Shown here piece by piece: positions 44,207-51,313 of a stretch of DNA of 64,000 bases. Source of the DNA: Nocardia wallacei (GTDB taxonomy: Bacteria; Actinomycetota; Actinomycetes; Mycobacteriales; Mycobacteriaceae); assembly GCF_029869545.1 (NCBI RefSeq), contig NZ_JARWQD010000249.1, positions 1 through 64,000 of the forward strand, given 5' to 3'. How positions within the stretch are numbered: position 1 is the first letter of the stretch; each line of letters starts with the position of its first letter. The notes beneath the pieces are model-generated. The model saw only the letters and a program-made list of their open reading frames with translations, was not told the DNA's origin and made no database searches. The position numbers were made by a program, and so were the translations under genes.

Positions 44207-45480
44207 ACCGCGGTTTCCGTGGGCCGGGGCCCGGCGGGATCGACGGCGGGCAGGGCGCGCACCGGATTGTAGCCGCCGTCGCGCAGCGCCTCGAACGCCC
44301 GATGACGATTGCGGGGGCTGCGGAACTCGGCCACGACCCGCTTGCTGACCAGATCGATGTCGTGCACCCGGATCTGCATCGACTCCAGCACGCCGGTGAT
44401 GGTGCGCACGCAGTGCTTGCAGTTCATGTCCGGCACGTAGAAGACTTGATCCTCGGCGGCCAGATCGCCGGTGCCGGGCTCGGATTCGCCGGGCACCTCG
44501 GCGACGGTGAGCCGGACCACCGCCGTGCGGAACAGCTCCACGAAGCGCTCCACCACCACCGGCAGGATGCTGTAGTGCTCGCCCGCGACATGGTGCGGCA
44601 TGGCGGCCAGGCAGGCGGGGCGGGTACCCGGCGGCAGCAGCGCGTACTGGCGGGAGATCAGGTCCAGCTCGTCGTGGTACTTCTCGATGGCCGCCGCCAC
44701 CGACAGGCCCTCGGCGGTGGTGGCGCGGCGCATCACGGTGTGCGCCTCGGAGATGGTGGTGTCCTTCATCGCACGCAGGGTCGCGACCGTGTCGGCGGTG
44801 TAGCGGACGGTGCCGTCGGGCTGGACCGCGAAGGTCACCGGGATCATGCCGCGCCGATAGGTGGACGCCTGCAGCTCCCAGAACCAGCGCGTCGCGACGG
44901 CGCCGAAGATGCCGGAATCGCGCATACCGCAGGCGAATTCGTCGGGTGTGCGATACGGCGTCCAGCGGGCCAGCAGGGCGTGCTGGGCCAGCGCGCGCCC
45001 GCACGCCTCGATGCCGACCCGGAAGATGTCGTGCGGTTCGTGGTCGGTGGTGGTACCGGCCAGCACCGCCCGGTCGCGCGGGGCGAGGGCCGACATGCGG
45101 TCGGCCAGGCCGGTGTCGGACTCCAGTCCGTGCCACAGCCGCAGCACCGTCTCGCGCATGGCGATGGGCACGATCGGGCCCAGTCCGCCGGAATGGAAGT
45201 GACCGGTATTGGGGATGCCGTCGGAGTCGGTCCAGGCGATGCGGTGGGTCGCGCTGGTCACCTGATCGGCCCGGCACGGGCGCATGAACCGCTCCAGATA
45301 CAGGCGCTGCGACAGCGTGAGATGGCTGTTGGGTTCGGAACGTAAAGGCGCGCAGGTGTATTCGATATGGTTCGGTTCCGGCGGTGGCGGGTCGCCGAAC
45401 AGGCCCGGCCGGGCCAGTCCGGCCAGGACGCGGGAGGCCGCGCGCCGGTCGTAGCGGGGTTGCGCCTGATCGGTACTCAT
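44203..45480 (-). CDS. Unknown protein with C-terminal heavy-metal-associated domain
   Basis: A 425-residue protein. The first about 335 residues match no family I recognise; they are soluble, mixed helical, and carry conserved-looking His and Cys pairs, as in GIPNTGHFHSGGLGP, TTDHEPHD and the CGMRDSGIF region. The last about 70 residues are a heavy-metal-associated domain with MNCKHC (352-357; Cys354, Cys357), the copper- or zinc-binding motif of chaperones. It is the second gene of the coupled operon (ATGA overlaps at both ends). The N-terminal part may be the novel enzyme of this pathway. Confidence 0.8.
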   Translation of the reverse strand: MSTDQAQPRYDRRAASRVLAGLARPGLFGDPPPPEPNHIEYTCAPLRSEPNSHLTLSQRLYLERFMRPCRADQVTSATHRIAWTDSDGIPNTGHFHSGGLGPIVPIAMRETVLRLWHGLESDTGLADRMSALAPRDRAVLAGTTTDHEPHDIFRVGIEACGRALAQHALLARWTPYRTPDEFACGMRDSGIFGAVATRWFWELQASTYRRGMIPVTFAVQPDGTVRYTADTVATLRAMKDTTISEAHTVMRRATTAEGLSVAAAIEKYHDELDLISRQYALLPPGTRPACLAAMPHHVAGEHYSILPVVVERFVELFRTAVVRLTVAEVPGESEPGTGDLAAEDQVFYVPDMNCKHCVRTITGVLESMQIRVHDIDLVSKRVVAEFRSPRNRHRAFEALRDGGYNPVRALPAVDPAGPRPTETAV

Positions 45481-46838
45481 CGGACCTCCGTGGCAATGGT
45501 GGCGACACACCGCACGAACCGGTCGATCTCGTCGGCGGTGTTGTACAGGTGAGTGCTCACCCGTACCGAAACATCATCTGCGGCAACGTCTTCGGTGGTG
45601 TGCTCAGCCGTGGGAACGCAGTGCGCGCCGGTGCGGACCAGGAATCCGGATTCGGCGAGCACGAATCCCAGGTCGGCGGCGGAGATGCCGTCGAGGGTGA
45701 ACGACACTGTGCCGTACCCGGTTTCACACGGCGCGTGGGCGGGGCCGGGCAGGAATTGCAGGCCGGGCAGCGGGCGCAGGCCGGTGATCAGGCGCTGCGT
45801 CAGGGCGCGGTTGTGCGCGGTGATCGTGCCGATTCCGATCTCGCCGAGAAACTCCAGCGCCGCGCCGAGGGCGAGAATGCCGGGGATGTTGGGGGTGCCG
45901 CCCTCGAGCTGCTCGGGCATGCGGGTCGGGCGCAGGCCCGAATCCGACACTGCCACGCCGGAATTGCCGCCGGGAAGGAAGGCGGTGAGCCGGTCGTGCA
46001 CGCGGCGGCGGCAGTAGAGCACGCCGGTGCCCGGTGCGCCGAACATCTTGTGCGCCGACAGCACCGCGAAATCCGCGCCCAGCTCGGCGACGTCCACCGG
46101 CAGATGGCCCGCACTCTGGCTGCAGTCGAAACACAGCAGCACCCGGGGGTCGAGACGGCCGCGCAGCTCCTCGAGGGTGGTGACCGACCCGAAGACGTGG
46201 TGCAGGTGGCTCACGGTGATCAACCGGGTGCGCGGCGAGAGCTTCGCGGCGATGTCGTCGATATCGGCCTCGCCGAGCGCCGTCACCCGGTAGGGGATCA
46301 GGCGCACGCGGCGGCCGAATCCGGCCAGCGTGGCCCGCAGCTGGATCCACGGATACACGTTCGATGCGTGATCGCGTGGGCTGTAGAGGATTTCGTCGCC
46401 GTCCTCGAGGGCGGCCAGCCCCCACGCGAGCGCCACGGCATTGAGCCCGGCGGTGGCGCCCGCGGTGAACACCACCTCTTGCGGTGTGGCGCCCAGGAAT
46501 TCGGCGGTGCGCTCGCGGACCCCCTCGATGGCGCGGGTGAGGCCGGTGGACCACGGATAGGTGCCGCGTCCGGCGTTGGCGGTGCGGCTGCTGTGGTAGC
46601 GGTGGATCGCCTCGATCACCGGCCGGGGCTTCTGGGTGGTCGACGCGCTGTCGAGATAGACCTCGGCGGCCTCGGTGAGGGCGGGGAACAGGGTGCGGAC
46701 CGCCGCGGGGTCCCACGTCGGCGACGATTCCCGGGCCGCCGGTGGCCCGGCGAGGGCAGACCATGGCGCAGGTGACCGCAACGCGACGCTCCCTTCGGGT
46801 CGTACGCTCCGACCTCCCCAACGATACGCACTTTTCAT
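45477..46838 (-). CDS. Class V aminotransferase, cysteine-desulfurase-like
   Basis: A 453-residue PLP enzyme of the SufS/CsdA group, which takes sulfur (or selenium) from cysteine as a protein-bound persulfide. Schiff-base Lys264 is in SAHKMFGAPGTG. The active Cys407 is in RTGAHC, the SufS-like position, and YLDSASTTQKP is at the start of the domain. ATG at 46838 gives a short extra N-terminus. A TTG at 46781 with GAAGGGAG about 7 nt upstream is an equally good start. First gene of the four-gene operon; its stop overlaps the next start (ATGA). No suf or isc genes adjoin it, so a dedicated sulfur donor is likely. Confidence 0.88.
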   Translation of the reverse strand: MKSAYRWGGRSVRPEGSVALRSPAPWSALAGPPAARESSPTWDPAAVRTLFPALTEAAEVYLDSASTTQKPRPVIEAIHRYHSSRTANAGRGTYPWSTGLTRAIEGVRERTAEFLGATPQEVVFTAGATAGLNAVALAWGLAALEDGDEILYSPRDHASNVYPWIQLRATLAGFGRRVRLIPYRVTALGEADIDDIAAKLSPRTRLITVSHLHHVFGSVTTLEELRGRLDPRVLLCFDCSQSAGHLPVDVAELGADFAVLSAHKMFGAPGTGVLYCRRRVHDRLTAFLPGGNSGVAVSDSGLRPTRMPEQLEGGTPNIPGILALGAALEFLGEIGIGTITAHNRALTQRLITGLRPLPGLQFLPGPAHAPCETGYGTVSFTLDGISAADLGFVLAESGFLVRTGAHCVPTAEHTTEDVAADDVSVRVSTHLYNTADEIDRFVRCVATIATEVR

Positions 46839-46910
46839 GACGTGTTCGAAGATTCTCGCGGACAACGAGTTTCGGCCGGGTCCGGTGGGCACCCGGAGTA
46901 GGGTGTGATC

Positions 46911-47342
46911 ATGGCACTCACTCCGCAAGAACGTGAAGAGTTCCTGACCGAGGCACATATCGGTGCGCTCTCGGTCTCCGCGGGGCCCGACCGCGGGCCG
47001 CTGACCGTGCCGATCTGGTACGACTACACCCCGGGCGGGGAGGTCTGGCTGCTGACCGGGCCCACCTCGAAGAAGATGGGCCTGATCAAGGCCGCCGGGC
47101 GGTTCAGCCTGATGGTCGAACGCGTGGAACCGACCGTGCGGTATGTGACAGTGGAGGGTCCGGTCACCCGGATCGCCGAATCCACCGACGCGCTGCACGA
47201 GGCGATGGTGCGCCGCTACCTGCCGCCGGAGAACGTCCCGGGCTACCTGAAGTTCGCGGTGAGCCTCGGCGAACAGTCCGTCGTCTACATGCGCCCGGAG
47301 CACTGGCTGTCGGCGGACTTGGGAGACACGCGCGAGCTCTGA
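46911..47342 (+). CDS. Pyridoxamine 5'-phosphate oxidase family (split-barrel flavin) protein
   Basis: A 143-residue FMN- or F420-binding split-barrel protein of the pyridoxamine-phosphate-oxidase-like superfamily. Its typical opening (FLTEAHIGALSVS, then GPLTVPIWYDYTPGGEVWLLT) and the middle TSKKMGLIKAAGRFSLMVE strand order are present. The ATG at 46911 is divergent from the sulfur/PLP operon start (72 nt away). It is shorter than true PdxH and most likely an F420- or FMN-dependent reductase of unknown substrate. Confidence 0.85.
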   Translation: MALTPQEREEFLTEAHIGALSVSAGPDRGPLTVPIWYDYTPGGEVWLLTGPTSKKMGLIKAAGRFSLMVERVEPTVRYVTVEGPVTRIAESTDALHEAMVRRYLPPENVPGYLKFAVSLGEQSVVYMRPEHWLSADLGDTREL

Positions 47343-47346
47343 GCGG

Positions 47347-47363
47347 CACGCCGTAGGGGCGTG
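47347..47363 (+). terminator. Hairpin after the split-barrel gene
   Basis: CACGCC-GTAGG-GGCGTG forms a 6-bp stem 4 nt after the stop codon, extended by a near-match on both sides. Confidence 0.5.
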
Positions 47364-47398
47364 TCGGCATTGTCGAAAGAAGTCGGCTGCGCCGGGTA

Positions 47399-48496
47399 GT
47401 GCCGCTCGGTACCGTGTGCGCGGTGAGTAACTCGAGCGTGGGGGCGAGGGTGCTGGCGGTCCTCGGCGACCCGCGTCTGGGCGGGCTGCCCGCGACCGCG
47501 CGAGACGACGCCGTCACGGCCCTCCTGTCGGCATGGCTGGTCGGCGGATTGCTGCTGGACGCCTGGGCGCACACGAGCGTGCCCGAACCCGAACCGTTCT
47601 CGACACCGTGGCAGGCGGTGTCCTACACGGGATTCCTCGCGCTCGCGGGATGGGTGCTGCTGCTGGTGCGGCGCGGCCTCCGCGACGGTCTGCGCGGGGC
47701 CGCCGCCGTCCCGCTCGGATATCGCGCCACCGTGCCCGCGCTCATCGGCGTCGTCCTGGCGGTGGCGGGCGACCTGCTCTGGCATGCGGCCTTCCACGGC
47801 ACCGCCGAGGCGGTGGACGTGCAGTTCGGTCCCGCCCACCTGGGCCTGGCGGCCTGCGCCTTCGTCCTGGTCACCACGCCGCTGCGGTCGGCGATGGCGC
47901 GCGGCGACATCGGGGCCGCGCCGCCGCTGCGGCTGCTGTGGCCCGCGCTGCTGGCCTGCGGGTGCGCCGCCGCGCTGGTCGTGCTGTTCCTCGGCTACGG
48001 CAATGCCGCCGCCTACTCGGCGGCACGGATCGTGGAGGTGCTGTCGCAGCCGGGCGGGCCGCAGGTGCGTGCGCTGGCCGCGGCCGTGGTGATCAGCACC
48101 GCCGTGCTGCTGCTGCCGTTGCTGTTCGCCGCCCGGCGCTGGCGGCTGCCGTTCGGGGCGGCGCTGCTGACGATGCTGCCCGCGGTGGCGATGTCCGGCG
48201 CCGAAACCGACGGCCACAACCTGAGCATCCTCATCGCCTTCGCCGTCGCGGCCGTCGGCGTGGACCTGCTGGTGCTGTGCCTGGACCCCGCCGCGGACCG
48301 CCCGTCCGCCTACCGCGGTTTCGCCACGGCCGCCGCCCTGTTCACCTGGGGGCTGTACATCGGCGTCGCCGCCGCCGCGGCAGGCCGCCTGCCCGATGTG
48401 GTCGAGCTGTGGACCGGCATACCGATAGCAGCAGCCCTGGTCGCCTGGCTCCTCGCCGTCCTCATGCTCCCGGCCCGCACCAACGCAACGCCCTGA
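47399..48496 (+). CDS. Polytopic membrane protein of unknown function
   Basis: A membrane protein of up to 365 residues with about nine hydrophobic segments (for example about 40-60, 76-92, 110-130, 146-162, 178-202, 225-245, 250-268, 280-300 and 312-360). Conserved-looking polar residues in membrane regions include DLLWHAAFHG and LDAWAHTSVPEPEPF, which recall haem- or metal-linked integral proteins but do not identify a family. Start at GTG 47399; a GTG at 47423 fits the hydrophobic domain better, and neither has a strong ribosome site. No close neighbour shares its strand. Confidence 0.68.
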   Translation: MPLGTVCAVSNSSVGARVLAVLGDPRLGGLPATARDDAVTALLSAWLVGGLLLDAWAHTSVPEPEPFSTPWQAVSYTGFLALAGWVLLLVRRGLRDGLRGAAAVPLGYRATVPALIGVVLAVAGDLLWHAAFHGTAEAVDVQFGPAHLGLAACAFVLVTTPLRSAMARGDIGAAPPLRLLWPALLACGCAAALVVLFLGYGNAAAYSAARIVEVLSQPGGPQVRALAAAVVISTAVLLLPLLFAARRWRLPFGAALLTMLPAVAMSGAETDGHNLSILIAFAVAAVGVDLLVLCLDPAADRPSAYRGFATAAALFTWGLYIGVAAAAAGRLPDVVELWTGIPIAAALVAWLLAVLMLPARTNATP

Positions 48497-48937
48497 ACCC
48501 GCGCCGCCCGGGCAAATGGTCCATCGGCCACATGCGCCGGAGAGTGGTATATGGCGGACGGTCCACGTGTGGCGCAAGCCGGGTGCGTGATCCAGCGCGG
48601 CGGCACGGGCAACGAGGGCCCGGCCCGTGACCGGGCGGGCGGTCAGGCCCGGTACGTAGTGGGACGGCATCGCGGGATGGGTCCGTTGCACCGGGCGCGG
48701 AGGTGCCGTGAGTGCATTCACCACTCGGGTGAGAAGCGGGTGGCCGAGTACGGTGCGTGGCGGTGTGGGACTGCATGCCGGATCCATTGCGCTGGGTGCG
48801 AGCGTGCAACGGGTGCACACATTGCGGGGGGTGGGAACCGTGTGTTCGGCCCGCACATCGTTCGCGACCCGGGCACCGATGCGCCACAGATTGGTCGTCC
48901 TGCGTGCGGTGATCGGGTTCGAGCGGTGCGCGCGGCG
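48497..48937. other. Intergenic region, no supported gene
   Basis: This 441-nt gap lies between the convergent membrane-protein and DUF2599 genes. It is very GC-rich and rich in short GTGC-like words. A weak hairpin (GCCCGG-N7-CCGGGC, about 48618-48636) is present. Frames on both strands are open only by base composition and look Arg/Pro/Thr-rich, so I do not call a gene. Confidence 0.5.
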
Positions 48938-49456
48938 TCAGTTGCCTGCCGGGTCGGGGCCGCCCGGGTTGCAGCGGGCCTGCACGGTGCCCTGGTAGTC
49001 CAGGGCGGGGCGCCAGGGCTCGAGGTTCCAGCTGGGCTTGTTCGGGGCGACCAGGCGAGCCCAGTCCCAATGGCATTTGAACTGGTCGTACATGCCGGGA
49101 CTGTCGGCGTCGGGAGCGTGGGCCAGCACCTCGCCCCACGCGCGGTCCAGGGCCGCCGGGAAGGTGTCGGCGCGCCCGGCCGGAGTCGGGTACACGTGCA
49201 GGCGGCGGCCGTCGGGATCATCGGTCCACTCCGTGCGCTCGACCAGCGGGCTGTCGGCGAACTCGTCGACCGTCGGGGTCGCCGCGATCGCCCGAGCCGA
49301 GGTGGTGGCGGTCGGCTTCGTGGTGACGGGCGTGGTCGTCGTGGGCGCCGGACCCACCGCGACCGGCGCGGACTCGTCGGCGCTCCCGCAGCCCGCCGCC
49401 GCCAGCGCGCCCGCGAGCAGCAGCGCCCCGCCGATTGCCCTGACGCTGTGCCGCAC
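48938..49456 (-). CDS. DUF2599-type lipoprotein
   Basis: A 172-residue secreted lipoprotein: a charged N-terminus and hydrophobic core lead to a lipobox (LAAAGC, Cys23), then a Thr/Pro-rich linker (about 30-55) typical of cell-wall-spanning tails. The C-terminal domain (about 70-172) has two Cys and the Trp-rich run HWDWARLVAPNKPSWNLEPW, resembling the DUF2599 domain of mycobacterial and nocardial envelope proteins. The GTG at 49456 follows AGGGAG. Role unknown; an envelope-anchored extracytoplasmic protein. Confidence 0.82.
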   Translation of the reverse strand: MRHSVRAIGGALLLAGALAAAGCGSADESAPVAVGPAPTTTTPVTTKPTATTSARAIAATPTVDEFADSPLVERTEWTDDPDGRRLHVYPTPAGRADTFPAALDRAWGEVLAHAPDADSPGMYDQFKCHWDWARLVAPNKPSWNLEPWRPALDYQGTVQARCNPGGPDPAGN

Positions 49457-49613
49457 TCGCAACTCCCTGACCGATCGTGGCTGTCTCCGCGAACGCCACG
49501 GTACCCGGCGGCCCCGGCGGCGGTGCAATTCGCTTGCCGCCGTGCCGGATGCGAGACAGGCCCGGGAGATCGACTTGGCGCCCAGCGGGGCCCGGCCACG
49601 TAGAGTAGGACGG

Positions 49614-50702
49614 GTGGCCGCACAGCTGACCAAGGGGCAAGTCGACCGCCTGAGGGTCGACGACATCGTCGTATCGGTCCGACACAGCGAGTCGGTGGAT
49701 GTCGCGGCGCTACTGCTCAACTCGGCCGGACGCGTGCGCGGCGAGAACGACCTCATCTTCTACAACCAGCCCACGGGCCCCGGCATGCGCCTGGTCCCCG
49801 GTCAGTCGACGCTGGCGATCGGGCTGCGCGAGCTGCCGCCCGATATCGAGCACGTGCGGGTGGTCGTCGCGCTCGACGACCCCCAGCTGAACTTCCGCGA
49901 CTTCGCGCCGCCGCAGGTCCGCATCGAGGACACCGCCGGAAATCCGGTGTACGAGTACGTGATCGACGGCCTGGGCCCGACCGCGACGGTGATCGCGTTG
50001 GATCTGGACCGGGCGGGCGCCGACTGGCAGCTGCGGGTGCAGGGCGAGGGCTTCCCCGGTGGCTTCCGCGACCTGGTCACCGCGCACGGCGTGCACCTGC
50101 GCGGCGCGGAACCCGAGCCCGCCTATATCGGCCCCGCCGTGCTGAATCCGGGCCAGGAGGTGGCGCTCAACGAGATCCGCAAGGGTGAGCTGACACTGGT
50201 GAAGATGGCGGTCGGCTGGGATCCGGTGAAGGTGCACGGCCCGCGCGGGCTGCGCGAGCTGGAGATCGATCTGGACGCCTCGGCGCTGCTGTTCGTGGGC
50301 CGCAGCATCCGCGATGTCGCCTTCCATCAGCAGTTGGCGTCCAAGGACGGCGCGGTGCGCCACTCCGGGGACAATATGACCGGCGAGGGCAAGGGCGACG
50401 ACGAGGTGATCACCGTCGACCTGGCCCGCCTGTCGCAGGAGGTGTCGGCCGTGGTCTTCGTGGTCACCTCCTACGCCGGGCACACCTTCGAGCGAATCCG
50501 CAACGGCTACTGGCGCATGATCGACGGCACCAGCAACGCCGAACTGGCCCGCGGCAATCTGCGCGGCGGCGGCCCCCACACCGCCATGGTGGTGGCGAAG
50601 GTGCATCGCGAGGACGGCATCTGGCGACTGGCCTCGATCGGCGCGCCCATCCAGGCCGGGCATCCGGTGGAGGCGGTGCAACAGCTGCCGCCGTATCTGT
50701 AG
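49614..50702 (+). CDS. TerD family protein with two TerD domains
   Basis: A 362-residue protein with two TerD-type domains (about 15-170 and 185-355). TerD proteins bind calcium through Asp-rich loops and are part of the tellurite/stress-response network. The first half shows VRGENDLIFYNQPTGPGMRL and VVALDDPQLNFRD. The second has MAVGWDPVKVHG, LEIDLDASALLF, DNMTGEGKGDDEVITVDL and RIRNGYWRMIDG, the usual TerD metal sites. GTG start at 49614. It precedes a HAD-like gene on the same strand by 34 nt, a neighbour type often seen with ter genes. Confidence 0.88.
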   Translation: MAAQLTKGQVDRLRVDDIVVSVRHSESVDVAALLLNSAGRVRGENDLIFYNQPTGPGMRLVPGQSTLAIGLRELPPDIEHVRVVVALDDPQLNFRDFAPPQVRIEDTAGNPVYEYVIDGLGPTATVIALDLDRAGADWQLRVQGEGFPGGFRDLVTAHGVHLRGAEPEPAYIGPAVLNPGQEVALNEIRKGELTLVKMAVGWDPVKVHGPRGLRELEIDLDASALLFVGRSIRDVAFHQQLASKDGAVRHSGDNMTGEGKGDDEVITVDLARLSQEVSAVVFVVTSYAGHTFERIRNGYWRMIDGTSNAELARGNLRGGGPHTAMVVAKVHREDGIWRLASIGAPIQAGHPVEAVQQLPPYL

Positions 50703-50736
50703 ACCGAGTGTGTGAGAGAGCCGACCTAGGGGCGAG

Positions 50737-51210
50737 ATGACATCACCGGCTGTGAAATGTCTTGTCTGGGAAGTGGACAACACGCTGTGGGACGGTGTCG
50801 TCTGCGATTCGACGAGCGGGCCGCTGCGCCCGGACGCGCTGCGGGCGCTACGCGCGCTCGCACGCCGGGGCGTGGTGCACGCGGTGGCCAGCCGCGGCGA
50901 ATGGGCCTGGACCACCGAGAAGTTACACCGGCACGGCCTCGACAGCGTCTTCGCCGCGGTCGAGGTCGGCTGGGGCCGCAAATCCGCCGCCATCCAGCGC
51001 ATCGCCGCCAGGCTGCGGATCGACCTGGACGCGGTCGGCTACCTCGACGCCGAACCGCTCGAACGCAGCGAGGTCGGCCACGCCCTCCCGCAGGTCCGCT
51101 GCTACGCCGCCCGCCACACCGACATCCTCCCCGCCCTCCAGGAATTCCGCGCCCCCACCACCACCTCCCCACCCACCTCCCCCATGGGCTTCGCCCACAT
51201 CACCCGCTGA
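50737..51210 (+). CDS. HAD-IIIC-like protein lacking the nucleophile Asp
   Basis: A 157-residue HAD-superfamily protein related to FkbH-type phosphatases. The family loop 1 DxDNTLW appears as WEVDNTLWDG, so Glu12 (GAA) stands where the nucleophile Asp should be, while Asp14 remains. AVASRG holds the motif II Ser and GRKSAAIQRIA the motif III Lys. An acidic DAEPLE loop follows. The C-terminal Pro/Thr-rich tail is short. It may have lost phosphatase activity or act by binding. It follows the double TerD gene and is probably cotranscribed with it. Confidence 0.75.
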   Translation: MTSPAVKCLVWEVDNTLWDGVVCDSTSGPLRPDALRALRALARRGVVHAVASRGEWAWTTEKLHRHGLDSVFAAVEVGWGRKSAAIQRIAARLRIDLDAVGYLDAEPLERSEVGHALPQVRCYAARHTDILPALQEFRAPTTTSPPTSPMGFAHITR

Positions 51211-51217
51211 CCCCCAC

Positions 51218-51295
51218 TTCCCGCACCCCCTGCACGTTCGCGCACCAGCTACAAGCACGCGCAGGGGGTGCGGGAACGAACAGGGGGTGCGGGAA
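51218..51295. repeat. 16-bp inverted repeat plus a third direct copy
   Basis: TTCCCGCACCCCCTGC (51218-51233) is the exact reverse complement of GCAGGGGGTGCGGGAA (51261-51276), and CAGGGGGTGCGGGAA recurs at 51281-51295. The block lies between convergent genes (HAD ends 51210, GMC oxidoreductase ends 51314). The inverted pair could act as a terminator, but the extra direct copy is not needed for that and suggests a small intergenic repeat family. Confidence 0.6.
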
Positions 51296-51313
51296 CCGAG
51301 AGTGCCCGCGGAA

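Noticed and set aside
48551..48937. A gene in the 441-nt gap before the DUF2599 lipoprotein
   Set aside because: Several frames are open, but all are Arg/Pro/Thr-rich, have no ribosome site or domain and conflict with each other.
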